DNA of 64,000 nt from Pseudomonadales bacterium (GTDB lineage: Bacteria > Pseudomonadota > Gammaproteobacteria > Pseudomonadales > Halieaceae): positions 124,001-188,000 of the forward strand of contig JACKNV010000005.1 in NCBI GenBank assembly GCA_024234735.1, given 5' to 3'. The notes beneath the pieces were generated by a model. That model was not told the DNA's origin, did no database searches, and worked only from the letters and a program-made list of their open reading frames with translations. Shown one piece after another: positions 9,350 through 18,130 of this stretch (the stretch's first letter is position 1; each line of letters starts with the position of its first letter). The translations under genes and the position numbers were made by a program.

Positions 9350-10798
9350 CTACTGGACTTTCACCACGCCCGGTGGCGCCCAGCTGCCGTCCAGTATGGA
9401 AGGAGCCGTGGTGTTGGGCCAGTACAGCCGCAGGCACAGCGAGAACGGGCCCGCGGGCGCGGGCAGCCAGTTGGCCTCCTTGTCGGCGCCCGGGGACTCG
9501 TGCTGGAAGTACAGGGTCAGGGTGCCGTCATCGTTGTATACCAGCTGATCTCGGGGGCTCACCGTGCGCTTGTCCAGCGGGTTGGGGTAGAACCATTGGC
9601 CATTGTCCGAGATATACATGGTGATGGACCAGAAAGCCAGCGGGTTGACCGGCGGCAGCTGCCCCTTGGGGAACGTCATGGTGTAGCGATGGGCACCGGA
9701 CAGCTTCTGCCCTGTGCTGTCGACGAAGGTGGACGGATAGACCGAGACGTGGGGCAACTGCGAGGGCCAGCCGCTGGACGCCCAGGCGCCGCGCAACAGG
9801 TAGTCGGTGCCATAGCGTCCGCCCACCGTGGTCACCCGCCAGCCGTTCTCGTCCTTGCCCAGGGTTTCCCAGGCCTTCACCATGCGCTGCAGTGCGACCT
9901 GTGGCACCTCCTGTAACGCGGCCTGGATCTCCGGGGTCAGTTGCGAGCTGTCGAAGGGCCGGCCCGCGGCAATGCCGAGCCTGGCCATGCGCTCCAGCAT
10001 GGGGGCGTCCGCCGCGGGCGCCGGAGCAGGGCCATTCATGAGACGGGTCATCAGGTTGAAGTAGCCGTCGGTACCCAGCTCGAGTATCGCCGCCTGGGGC
10101 TGCTTGGTCATGCTGAAGCCGGGATCCTGGTCAACCGGCGGTGCCTTGAAGGTGTAGGGTTTGCCGTAGGCCGAGAGGGGCCTGACCTGGTACTGGGCCT
10201 GCAGCGTATGCACCCTGGCCAGGTCCTCCGGGGTGTCGAGGGCGTAGGTTCGTCCGAGGATGATCATATAGCGGGTCGGCATGCTGATATGGGTCATGCC
10301 CTCGGGGACCGTGCCCTGCCAGTCGGGGCCGGTGAACAGGTAGGTCATCGCCTTCGAGCCGCTGGTATTGGTGCCGACGCTGTCCTTGACGATCATCCAC
10401 AGGTCGACCAACTCGAAGGTGAAGAACCGGTCGCTGACTTCCGGGTGACTGAACACCTGGGGTTCTTTCAGATCCAGCCATGCCACTGAATAAAGGGTAT
10501 CGGCATTGGCGGCGGATACGCCGCGGTAGGTGGCGGGCGGGTAGCGCTTGATGTTGAAGAAGGTACCGGTGGGGGCGCGCACCTGCTCGACCTCGGGTAC
10601 GTTGCTCATCTGCAGCCGGGTGACCTCGGTGGTCACCAGCGAGTAACCGTAGATATAGGCATCGATGGCAATCTCCCGGGCTTCTTCCGGGGTCAACTGC
10701 TGGCTTGCCCGCGCTGTGCTGACAGCCAGGCCGAGTATCAGGGCCAGGCCCGTCAGCACCAGCTGTCGGGTCTTCCGTATCCGGTGAGGGTGCTTCAT
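9350..10798 (-). CDS. DUF1254/DUF1214 domain protein, exported
   Basis: A 482-residue exported protein. The signal peptide is residues 1-32 (LVLTGLALILGLAVSTARA). The DUF1254 region follows (NADTLYSVAWLDL, RYMIILGRTYA), and a DUF1214 C-terminus (FWSITMYISDNGQWF, FSLCLRLYWPN). It is a distant paralogue of the protein at 6583-8127. It lies 32 bases downstream of the GST-like gene and is followed after two bases by the AraC gene, so the three are likely one transcript. Function unknown. Confidence 0.9.
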   Translation of the reverse strand: MKHPHRIRKTRQLVLTGLALILGLAVSTARASQQLTPEEAREIAIDAYIYGYSLVTTEVTRLQMSNVPEVEQVRAPTGTFFNIKRYPPATYRGVSAANADTLYSVAWLDLKEPQVFSHPEVSDRFFTFELVDLWMIVKDSVGTNTSGSKAMTYLFTGPDWQGTVPEGMTHISMPTRYMIILGRTYALDTPEDLARVHTLQAQYQVRPLSAYGKPYTFKAPPVDQDPGFSMTKQPQAAILELGTDGYFNLMTRLMNGPAPAPAADAPMLERMARLGIAAGRPFDSSQLTPEIQAALQEVPQVALQRMVKAWETLGKDENGWRVTTVGGRYGTDYLLRGAWASSGWPSQLPHVSVYPSTFVDSTGQKLSGAHRYTMTFPKGQLPPVNPLAFWSITMYISDNGQWFYPNPLDKRTVSPRDQLVYNDDGTLTLYFQHESPGADKEANWLPAPAGPFSLCLRLYWPNTTAPSILDGSWAPPGVVKVQ

Positions 10799-10830
10799 CT
10801 GTTCTCTATCTCCAGGTCAAGTTTGGAAAA

Positions 10831-12009
10831 TCAGGCAAATACCAGTGCATTTTCGTGCCGCTCGATGGGGCGCCGCAGGCGCACCGCCATCAGTTCGGTG
10901 CCGCCCAGGCGCTGCGCCAGGGCCTCGAAGCGGGCGCGGGCGTCGCCCTGCAGTTCCCGCGCCAGGCGGGCGCCGCGCTCGAAATGCCACAGCCCCTGGG
11001 GCATGCTGCCGCGCTCCACGCTGACGCCGCGCCAGGGGTGGCTGATCGTACCCAGCACAGGGTGCACGCTGCGTTCGGTCTCGTGTGAGGCCAGGCTGCC
11101 CGCGGCCAGGCCCGGGTTGGCGTCCAGCCACTGGTTGGTGTAGTCGGCATCGGCCAGCAGTTGCGCGCCCCAGTCCTGGAACATCAGGCGCAGCACCGGC
11201 TCCAGGGTGTCGGGAATGGCATCGTCCGGGAGCCACTCTCCCGCCTGCTGCGGGAACTCGCCGTCGGCGATCAGGGCCAGGTTCATGCGCTCGGTCCAGC
11301 GATAGACGTTGGTCGCCCGGTTCTTCATCAGCGTGGACGGCACGGGGTCGCGCGCGAGGTGGGCGAACAGCGGTGCCATGAAGCCGAAATCAGCAGTGCT
11401 GGGGTGCCCACCCAGCAGATAGGGATAGTGCTGGAAGTGCACGTCCAGGGCGTCGAGCAGTTCCTCGTAGGCCGCCTCGAAGGCCGGTATGGTAGTCGCG
11501 TTGATACCCAGGTTGGGCAGGAAGCCGCTGAAATAATCCATCAGCTGCTTGCCTGCCGCCAGGCGCTCCTCCCGCCCGGGGCCGTGGTGCACCGAGCGCC
11601 CGAATTCCGCCTGCAGGAAGTGCTCCTGCTCGGCGCGATAGCTCCAGCGGTAGTGCATCGCCGTCGGCAGCAGGCCCTCGGAGCCGAAGCCCCCCAGCAG
11701 GGTAGCCACCACGCGCTGTACCGGCGTGGTCGGTATCATCGGCCGCTCCGGGAAGCGGTGCTCCAGTTCCTCTATGATCACTGTGCTGTCCTGGATCAGC
11801 TGGCCGTCGGTGGTCTCGACGATGGGCACCACGAAATGGCCCACCGCGGGGACCACGTTTTCCTGGAAGTGGGGGTTGGCGGGCAGCAGTTCGCGGTAGG
11901 GCAGGCCTTTCTTGATCAGATAGGAGCGCACCTTGCCGCTGTACAGCGAGTGGGGCGTACACCACAGGGTGATAGGGTTGCCGGTATCGATGTGAAAATT
12001 GGTGCTCAT
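10831..12009 (-). CDS. Glutathione S-transferase family protein, long form
   Basis: A 392-residue protein. The N-terminal thioredoxin-like GST domain (about 8-85) includes LWCTPHSLYSGKVRSYLIKK, VPIVET and the IQDSTVIIEELE glutathione-binding turn. A helical GST C-domain with the YLLGGHPSTADF motif follows at about 100-230. The extra ~150 C-terminal residues make it longer than a classical GST of about 210 residues. The ATG at 12009 has an AGGAG site about 10 bases upstream; the in-frame codon 33 bases earlier is weaker. It heads the minus-strand DUF1254 cluster. Substrate unknown. Confidence 0.85.
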   Translation of the reverse strand: MSTNFHIDTGNPITLWCTPHSLYSGKVRSYLIKKGLPYRELLPANPHFQENVVPAVGHFVVPIVETTDGQLIQDSTVIIEELEHRFPERPMIPTTPVQRVVATLLGGFGSEGLLPTAMHYRWSYRAEQEHFLQAEFGRSVHHGPGREERLAAGKQLMDYFSGFLPNLGINATTIPAFEAAYEELLDALDVHFQHYPYLLGGHPSTADFGFMAPLFAHLARDPVPSTLMKNRATNVYRWTERMNLALIADGEFPQQAGEWLPDDAIPDTLEPVLRLMFQDWGAQLLADADYTNQWLDANPGLAAGSLASHETERSVHPVLGTISHPWRGVSVERGSMPQGLWHFERGARLARELQGDARARFEALAQRLGGTELMAVRLRRPIERHENALVFA

Positions 12010-12156
12010 TGCGCCTGCGCTCCTTTTATTCTGCCGGCCCATGGATTTGGGTGAGTAAGTCTAGTTCATCTGGGGTGCAAAAACTTTGCAATTCCGGCGA
12101 GGCGGTGCCAAGCTGGTCGCGCCTGCGGTATTCGCTTCGGTAGCACTGGACAAGCC

Positions 12157-13182
12157 GTGATGATTGTTGAAACAGGTGGCGCGGACGCCCGGCTGGGGCC
12201 GATCATCGGCCTGCCGCTGCTGCTGGAGGAGTTGGGCGTGGCGCCGGCCTTGGCCTTTCGGCAGGCTGGCGTCAGCCTCGAGCTGTTCGCCGATGCCGAC
12301 AACCGGGTGTCCGGTGAAGCCGTGTTCGGGCTGCTGGGCGTGTGCGCAAACCTGAGTGGCCGCAGCGACTTCGGCCTGTTGCTGGGGAGCCGCTTTACCC
12401 TGGCCGATTTCGGCCCGCTGGGTGAGCTGATTCGCAATGCGGCCACGGTCGGCGAAGCCCTGCGCATGTTGCTGCTGCATTTGCGCCTGTACGACCGGCT
12501 GGCAGCGCCGATCCTGCTGCGGGCCGAATCGAAAAGCGTGTTCCTGGGCTACTCGCTGCAACACCCGACTTCCGAGGGTGCCATGCAGCTGCAGGATATC
12601 GCCATCGTCCTCGCCTACCGTATCCTGCGGGAACTGTGCGGGCCCGGCTGGCAGCCACAGCTGGTGAGATTTTCCCATCGGCGTCCGGCCAGCCTGATTG
12701 CCTATCGCCGGGTGTTCGGCCCGGCGGTGCAGTTCGACGCCGTATTGTCCGGCCTGTCTTTCGACACTGCCTGGCTGGAGCACCGTATCGCCGGCGCCGA
12801 GCCGGAGCGTTATCGCGCCCTGCAGGCCGCGCTGCGCGAGGCGGACGCCGACTGGCCGGCAGGGTTCGCGCAGGAGGTGCAATGCGTGTTGCATCAACTG
12901 CTTGCCGGGGGCAGTGTCTGCGCCGCCAGCGTGGCGCAATTGTTCGGTTGCAGCGAGCGGACCCTGCGGGAGAAACTGCGGGCCGAGGGGGCGGGTATGC
13001 AGCACCTGCTGGCGGCCACCCGGTTCGAGCTGGCCTGCCACCTGTTGCAGAATACCGAGCTGCCCCTGGCCCGGATCGCGGTGGCGCTGTGTTATGCGGA
13101 CCCGGCAGTGTTCTCCCGCGCCTTTCGCGGCTGGGCTGGCGTGAGCCCGCGCCAGTGGCGCAATACCAACAGGAAGCAGTGA
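12157..13182 (+). CDS. AraC-family regulator with Arabinose_bd-type N-terminal domain
   Basis: A 341-residue regulator with the same architecture as the AraC protein at 8256-9347. The ligand domain is at about 15-205. The C-terminal HTH pair is at about 235-335, with LPLARIAVALCYADPAVFSR and FRGWAGVSPRQWR. Translation can begin at GTG 12157 or ATG 12160, which are adjacent. Its TGA is separated by one base from the ATG of the FAD dehydrogenase gene, so the two are co-transcribed and probably coupled. The divergent GST gene begins about 150 bases away and is another possible target. Confidence 0.9.
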   Translation: MMIVETGGADARLGPIIGLPLLLEELGVAPALAFRQAGVSLELFADADNRVSGEAVFGLLGVCANLSGRSDFGLLLGSRFTLADFGPLGELIRNAATVGEALRMLLLHLRLYDRLAAPILLRAESKSVFLGYSLQHPTSEGAMQLQDIAIVLAYRILRELCGPGWQPQLVRFSHRRPASLIAYRRVFGPAVQFDAVLSGLSFDTAWLEHRIAGAEPERYRALQAALREADADWPAGFAQEVQCVLHQLLAGGSVCAASVAQLFGCSERTLREKLRAEGAGMQHLLAATRFELACHLLQNTELPLARIAVALCYADPAVFSRAFRGWAGVSPRQWRNTNRKQ

Positions 13183-13183
13183 C

Positions 13184-14788
13184 ATGGCAGCCAGTCTGCG
13201 CGACAGCAATATAGCCAAACTCGAGGATCAGGTGTTCGATGTGCTCATCGTCGGCGGTGGCATCAACGGCGCAGTGGCGGCCGCTTCGCTGGCCGGGCGC
13301 GGGGTGCGGGTGGCGCTGATCGATCGCGGTGATTTCGCTGGCGGGGTGAGTTCCAGCTCCTCCAACCTGGCCTGGGGCGGTATCAAGTATCTGGAGAGCC
13401 ACGAGTACCTGCTGGTCAACAAGCTGTGCCAGTCGCGCAATCGGCTGATGCGGGCCTATCCCTCCACGGTGAAGGAGATCCGGTTTTTCACCACTATCGC
13501 CAGGGGTTTCCGCTTTCCTCCCTTTTTCGTGTTCCTGGGCAGCGTGCTGTACTGGATCATGGGGCGTTTCCGGACCCGCGCGCCGCGCTATCTCAGCGCC
13601 GCCGCCATCGAGCGGGCCGAGCCGGTGGTCAATACCAGTGCGGCGGCCGGGGGCCTGGAATACTCGGATTGCTACCTGTACGACAACGACGCCCGCTTTG
13701 TTTTCAATTTCGTGCGCAAGAGCCTCAACTACGGCTGCATCGCCGCCAACTACGTGGAGTCGCTGGGCGCGCGGCGGGAGGGGGAGCTGTGGTATTGCCA
13801 CGCCCGCGATGTGATCAGTGGGCGGGATATCGAGGTCCGCGCCCGGGTACTGGTAAACGCCTGCGGACCCTACGCCGATGCCCACAACGCCCGCGTCGGG
13901 GAAACCACTGAATACCACCACCTGTTTTCCAAGGGCGTGCACCTGATCGTCGACCGCATCACCGACAATCGCCGGGTGCTCACCTTTTTCGCCAGCGATG
14001 GCCGCCTGTTCTTTCTTATTCCCATGGGGCCCAAGACCTGCATCGGCACCACCGATACCCAGGTGTCCAGCCCGGAGGTCGGGGTCACCGACGAGGACCG
14101 GGATTTCATCCTCGCCAATGCCAACGCCCTGCTGGATCTGGACCCGCCGCTGGATCGCGACAGCATCATCGCCGAGCGGGTGGGCGTGCGGCCGCTGGCC
14201 ATAAAAGGCCACGGCGGCGAGGCCGACTGGGTGGCATTGTCGCGCAAGCACGTGATCGAGGTGGACGAGGCCAGCCGCCACCTGAGTATATTCGGCGGCA
14301 AGCTCACCGACTGCCTGAACGTCGGCGACGAGGTGGCACAGTGGGTGCATCGTCTCGGCGTTGACGTGCCGGCGCCGCGCAACAAGTGGTACGGCGAGCC
14401 CGGGGTGGACCTGCGCGACGAATTTCGCCTGCAGGCCCGTCTCATGGACCTGGATAGGCTGACCCACCCCAGTTCATCCGAGCCCCTGTCGGAACGCTTC
14501 TGGCGGCGCTACGGGGAGAGCGCCTTCGGCCTGCTGGAGCGCATTCGCGAGGACGAGAGCTGCGCCGACCTGCTCATCGAGAACGCCGAGTACACCCGCT
14601 GCGAGATCGAGCTGGCGGCGCGCCGGGAGATGATCGTCAAGCTGGAGGATTTCATGCGCCGCCGCTCCAAGATCGAGCTGGTGGTGCGGCGCGAGGAACT
14701 GGCCCGCGCGCCGGGCCTGCGCGAGGCCTGTGACATCCTGTTTGGCGAGCGGGCGGAGCAGCGTTTGCGGGAGTACCTCGATAGCTGA
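13184..14788 (+). CDS. FAD-dependent glycerol-3-phosphate dehydrogenase/oxidase-like protein
   Basis: A 534-residue flavoprotein of the DAO/GlpD family. The FAD-binding dinucleotide motif is VLIVGGGINGAVAA near residue 20, followed by SSSSSNLAWGGIKYLE, which resembles the SSRSSKLVHGGLRYLE box of GlpD. Further GlpD-like blocks are FFLIPMGPKTCIGTTDT and LSIFGGKLTDCLNVGDE. It probably oxidises glycerol 3-phosphate or a related phosphorylated polyol at the membrane, feeding electrons to quinone. Genes for glycerol uptake or kinase are absent nearby, so the true substrate is open. It sits one base after the AraC gene. Downstream lies the first composite hairpin locus. Confidence 0.85.
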   Translation: MAASLRDSNIAKLEDQVFDVLIVGGGINGAVAAASLAGRGVRVALIDRGDFAGGVSSSSSNLAWGGIKYLESHEYLLVNKLCQSRNRLMRAYPSTVKEIRFFTTIARGFRFPPFFVFLGSVLYWIMGRFRTRAPRYLSAAAIERAEPVVNTSAAAGGLEYSDCYLYDNDARFVFNFVRKSLNYGCIAANYVESLGARREGELWYCHARDVISGRDIEVRARVLVNACGPYADAHNARVGETTEYHHLFSKGVHLIVDRITDNRRVLTFFASDGRLFFLIPMGPKTCIGTTDTQVSSPEVGVTDEDRDFILANANALLDLDPPLDRDSIIAERVGVRPLAIKGHGGEADWVALSRKHVIEVDEASRHLSIFGGKLTDCLNVGDEVAQWVHRLGVDVPAPRNKWYGEPGVDLRDEFRLQARLMDLDRLTHPSSSEPLSERFWRRYGESAFGLLERIREDESCADLLIENAEYTRCEIELAARREMIVKLEDFMRRRSKIELVVRREELARAPGLREACDILFGERAEQRLREYLDS

Positions 14789-14803
14789 ATTGTCGTTACC
14801 CCC

Positions 14804-14874
14804 GCTTGCGCCCGGGGTGGGCCGGCTGGCGGTTAATACCCCATGCCCTTCAGCCGGCCCACCCGGGCGCAAGC
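14804..14874. repeat. Composite locus 1, hairpin A (conserved-loop hairpin)
   Basis: A near-perfect inverted repeat: left arm 14804-14828 and right arm 14851-14874 pair over 24 bp with one bulged G. The 22-base loop contains CGGTTAATACCCCATGCCC. The same loop occurs in locus 2 at 21100-21121 with different outer stem bases that still pair. The right arm continues into a segment resembling the 40-bp repeat unit of locus 2. The locus lies between the GlpD-like gene and a convergent SnoaL-like gene. It could also act as a terminator, but no T-tract follows. Confidence 0.9.
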
Positions 14875-14920
14875 TGACACCGCGCCAGGCAGCCAGCGAA
14901 TTTGCAATAAGCAAGATTCA

Positions 14921-14993
14921 GCGGCACGCGCCCGCCAGACCCCGTCGAGGGCATGGGGTATTAACCGAGCGGGGTCTGGCGGGCGCGTGCCGC
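14921..14993. repeat. Composite locus 1, hairpin B (conserved-loop hairpin, inverted)
   Basis: A perfect 23-bp inverted repeat with arms 14921-14943 and 14971-14993 and a 27-base loop at 14944-14970. The loop contains GGGCATGGGGTATTAACCG, the reverse complement of the hairpin A loop. The two loops of this locus are therefore complementary to each other over about 19 bases. The matching hairpin in locus 2 has a loop identical at 26 of 27 positions but a largely different stem. Confidence 0.92.
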
Positions 14994-14994
14994 G

Positions 14995-15110
14995 AGCAGG
15001 GACCGGCAGCCAAATCCGTTGGTTCCAGGATGCGCCAGGGGACCAGCAGCCTAGGTCTACAGGTCTAGGTCCCCGGTTGCAGGATGCAACCAGGGACCAG
15101 CACTCAGAAC
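14995..15110. repeat. Degenerate GGGACC(A/G)GCAGCC repeats and hairpin, locus 1
   Basis: Three copies of a GGGACCAGCAGCC-like core start near 14999, 15039 and 15093. They match the core of the 41-bp tandem repeat in locus 2. Between the last two is a hairpin (arms 15068-15081 and 15085-15098, 13 of 14 bp paired, 3-base loop) and a short duplicated GGTCTA segment. The array runs into the 3' end of the broken SnoaL-like gene and supplies its last codons. Confidence 0.75.
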
Positions 15111-15685
15111 TGCGCCTCCCCCATGCACCCCCAGATAATGCGCGCTCAGCGCCGGGCTGGTTTCCAGCTGTTCGTTGAACTCGTAGATGCGCTCGTAGTA
15201 GGTGTCCTTGATCAGCCACCTGCCGTCCACTTTCAGGTAGCGGTCGCGGTACAGCGCGGTGCCGGACGTCTTCGCCCGTGGTTGAGTATCCACATATTGT
15301 CCGCCAGGTACCACAGGGCGGTGGCCTCGGTGGCGCTCAGCATCTGGATCTCCGGGTGGTGGGCGTTGTGCTGGCCGACAGCCTGTTTGGTGAACGCCAT
15401 GCCGATAGCGGCGACGAATTCCTGCCGGCCCTGCATTTTCCACTCGTAGCTGCCACCGATGTAGTGCACTGAGAGGTCGTCGTGCAGCAGGGTGACCAGT
15501 TCTTCCAGGTTGGCGGTGTCGACACAGCGGAAATAGGCGTACTTGAGCTGCCTGATCGCCTCCATGTCCATCAGGCGCTGGATGTCGGCGCGCAGTTCCT
15601 CGATGCCGCCACTGGATGCCTGCAGGGGCAGGCCCGGCCGGATGTCGAGGCTCGTCTTGTTCAGTATCTGTCGCTGATTGCTCAT
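15057..15685 (-). pseudogene. SnoaL/NTF2-like domain protein, frameshifted
   Basis: The first 130 or so codons (from ATG 15685) encode a SnoaL-like fold: MEAIRQLKYAYFRCVDTANLE, then LLHDDLSVHYIGG and ALWYLADNMWILNHG. The natural continuation (SGTALYRDRYLKVDG, then WLIKDTYYERIYEFNEQ) is in a second frame. Restoring the frame needs one extra base in the GGG run near 15278 (CCACGGGCGAAG on the gene strand). Without it the protein ends at 15233 after 150 residues. The second-frame stop at 15057 lies in the repeat locus. Either the gene is broken or a homopolymer base was lost in sequencing. SnoaL-like proteins include small hydrolases and isomerases, but no function is assignable. Confidence 0.8.
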
Positions 15686-15884
15686 TTTTCCGCCCTCTGC
15701 CTTGAATACCTTATTGGCGGCACTGCGCTGGTTGTTGCAGGGCGCTGTGACATCTTCACACTAGCCGCAGGGCTGATTGTAGCGGCTGCCGCCAGCCACC
15801 GGAAAGCGGTGCTTTACTTCGGTAGCGTCTGATATGATCAAACCCCCCGTGGTTAGCCGTGTATTATGATCGAGGTTCAGAAAT

Positions 15885-18080
15885 GTGAACCTGCCAGTTC
15901 GCAGAAAGCGTTTGGGCATTGCCAGTCAGGTATTCATCGGGCTGGCACTCGGCGTTGTTGCAGGCGTATTTTTTGGCGAAGAGGTCGCATTTCTAAAAAT
16001 AGGGGGTGATGCGTTCATCGCCCTGCTACAGATCACGGTGATTCCTTATGTCGTGGTTGCCCTGATAACCTCTATCGGGCGTTTGACCCTTGATGACGTC
16101 AAGCGCCTGGCAATCCGGGGTGGGAGCATCCTGTCGGTACTGTGGGCGATTGGCCTGGTGGTCATTTTCCTGACACCGCTGGTTCTTCCCGATTGGCCCT
16201 CCGCCTCTTTTTTCAGTATCAGTGAGGTCGAAGAGGCCAAGTCCGTCGACTTTCTCAAACTTTATATCCCGTCGAACATCTTTTTCGCGTTGTCGAATGC
16301 GGTCGTGCCGGCGATCGTGGTGTTCAGCATCCTGTTTGGCGTCGCTCTGATACAGGTGAAACAGAAACGCCACATCCTGGATCTGCTATCGACCGTCGGA
16401 GACGTGTTGATGACGATCACCGGTTTTGTCGGCAGGCTGGCGCCCTACGGCGTTTTTGCCCTCATCGCCAGCGCCGCGGGAACTATCGAACTCGCCGACC
16501 TGGGCCGCCTTCAGGTCTACCTGGTTATTTACATAACCCTGGCGTTGATACTGAGCATTTGGCTGATCCCGGCTCTTATCGCCACGCTTACTCCGCTGAG
16601 CTATCGGGAGATTCTGCGCACTTTCCGCGGGCCACTGGTCACGGCCTTCGCCACTGGCAGTGTCCTGATCGTGTTGCCCGTGCTCGCCAGTGACAGTCGA
16701 CGCTTGATCGAGGAGGCGGATAGGCATCCAGAGCAACCCGAGGGGCAGGCAGAATCATCTGTTGATATCCTGGTCTCCGCTGCCTATCCCTTTCCCAGTC
16801 TGGGTGGCCTGCTGGCTTTGTGGTTCGTACTGTTCGGAGGGTGGTATATCGGGTCGATGGTACCCGCTGAACAGTACCCTACCCTGGCGATTGCCGGCAT
16901 CGCCAGCCTGTTTGGCGGCACCGTGCTGGCGCTACCGTTTCTTTTTGACCTGCTGCGCTTGCCGGCGGATCTGTTCCAGGTGTTCCTCACCGTCGATGTC
17001 ATCAGCGGACGCTTCGGCGCGCTGGTTTCGGCCCTCAACATCCTCGCTATCGCCCTGGTCGGGACTTATGCTTTGCAAGGTCGCGTCACCCTGCGCGCGA
17101 TTCCGCTGCTTCGCTTCGCCGCGGTGTCAGTGATTCTCCTGGCAATGGCGTTGGCCGGCATCCGTGCCTTTTATACCTATGTTTACGTGGAGCCTTACAC
17201 GAAAGACCAATTACTCGCCAGCCTTCACCTGGTTAAAAACCCGCAACCACATGTCGTGTATCGAGATTCCATTCCCGAAGAAGTGAAGAAAGCCGGCGGC
17301 CCGGCCAGCCTGGCGCGGATCAAGCGGCGCGGCCTCCTGAGGGCATGCTATGTCCCGGGCAACTATCCATCGGCGTACTTTAACGACGCGGGTGACTTGG
17401 TCGGGTTTGACATTGAAATGGCTCATAGATTTGCCCGTTACATGGAACTGCCGCTGGAATTCATACCGGGAGGGTCAATCTCTGCGGCGAGGGAGCATCT
17501 CGACGCGGGTGAATGCGACGTGTTCATGTCGCTGATGTGGATATTTCCTGCCCGGACCGAAGAATTCTCAATGACTGCACCCGTGCGCAACATACCTGTG
17601 GGACTGATCGTACCTGATCACCGGAGAGAGGAGTTCCGCACATGGGCTGGTATTCGCGCGATCGAGAATCTCCGGGTGGCGATTCTCGACGATCCCTCGG
17701 ACCTCTCGCTGTTACATGGACTGCTACCGAACGCCTCAGCGGTCCCATTTCAGGACAAAGAGGACATCGAGCAGATTCTCGATGTGGACCTGCCGGAGGT
17801 TGATGCCGTTGCCACGTTTGCCGAGGAAGCGGCCGCCTGGACCCTGCGTTATCCAGTGTTCTCACTGGTGGCCCCCGCGCCAACATACTTTATTCCCAGT
17901 GGCTACAGCGTGGCCCGGGGCAATACAGATCTGCTTCGATATCTCGATGTCTGGCTTCTCAACGCAGAGACCGACGGGACCATCGATGAGTTGTATCGGT
18001 ACTGGATGCTCGGCCAGGTAAAGGCTAGCCAGCCGCCGCGCTGGTCTGTTATTCGCGATGTGCTGGGCTGGATTGATTGA
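15885..18080 (+). CDS. Dicarboxylate/amino acid:cation symporter fused to a periplasmic solute-binding domain
   Basis: A 731-residue fusion. Residues 1 to about 435 are a DAACS-type sodium:dicarboxylate symporter with about eight membrane segments and the VFSILFGVAL and VFLTVDVISGRFG stretches. Residues about 465-725 resemble an extracellular amino-acid-binding protein of the SBP_bac_3 type: RGLLRACYVPGNYPSAYFN, GDLVGFDIEMAHRFARYM, GECDVFMSLMWIFPARTEEF and SGYSVARGNTDLLRYLDVWL. Such binding proteins normally serve ABC importers, so delivering ligand to a secondary carrier is notable. The start is GTG 15885 with GAGG 9 bases upstream. The patatin gene follows after about 50 bases. Confidence 0.88.
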   Translation: MNLPVRRKRLGIASQVFIGLALGVVAGVFFGEEVAFLKIGGDAFIALLQITVIPYVVVALITSIGRLTLDDVKRLAIRGGSILSVLWAIGLVVIFLTPLVLPDWPSASFFSISEVEEAKSVDFLKLYIPSNIFFALSNAVVPAIVVFSILFGVALIQVKQKRHILDLLSTVGDVLMTITGFVGRLAPYGVFALIASAAGTIELADLGRLQVYLVIYITLALILSIWLIPALIATLTPLSYREILRTFRGPLVTAFATGSVLIVLPVLASDSRRLIEEADRHPEQPEGQAESSVDILVSAAYPFPSLGGLLALWFVLFGGWYIGSMVPAEQYPTLAIAGIASLFGGTVLALPFLFDLLRLPADLFQVFLTVDVISGRFGALVSALNILAIALVGTYALQGRVTLRAIPLLRFAAVSVILLAMALAGIRAFYTYVYVEPYTKDQLLASLHLVKNPQPHVVYRDSIPEEVKKAGGPASLARIKRRGLLRACYVPGNYPSAYFNDAGDLVGFDIEMAHRFARYMELPLEFIPGGSISAAREHLDAGECDVFMSLMWIFPARTEEFSMTAPVRNIPVGLIVPDHRREEFRTWAGIRAIENLRVAILDDPSDLSLLHGLLPNASAVPFQDKEDIEQILDVDLPEVDAVATFAEEAAAWTLRYPVFSLVAPAPTYFIPSGYSVARGNTDLLRYLDVWLLNAETDGTIDELYRYWMLGQVKASQPPRWSVIRDVLGWID

Positions 18081-18130
18081 CAGGGCTTTTCCGGGGGCGC
18101 GGTAGGGCTCCATGGCTGGGATGGGTGAGT

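Noticed and set aside
12395..14467. A 690-codon minus-strand frame opposite the AraC and GlpD-like genes
   Set aside because: No motifs, Arg/Pro/Gly-rich composition, and it crosses two well-supported plus-strand genes.
14804..14874. Hairpin A of locus 1 as a simple terminator of the GlpD-like gene
   Set aside because: No T-run follows, the loop is conserved with a copy at 21.1 kb in a different gene context, and the same loop recurs in inverted form. A plain terminator would not need this.
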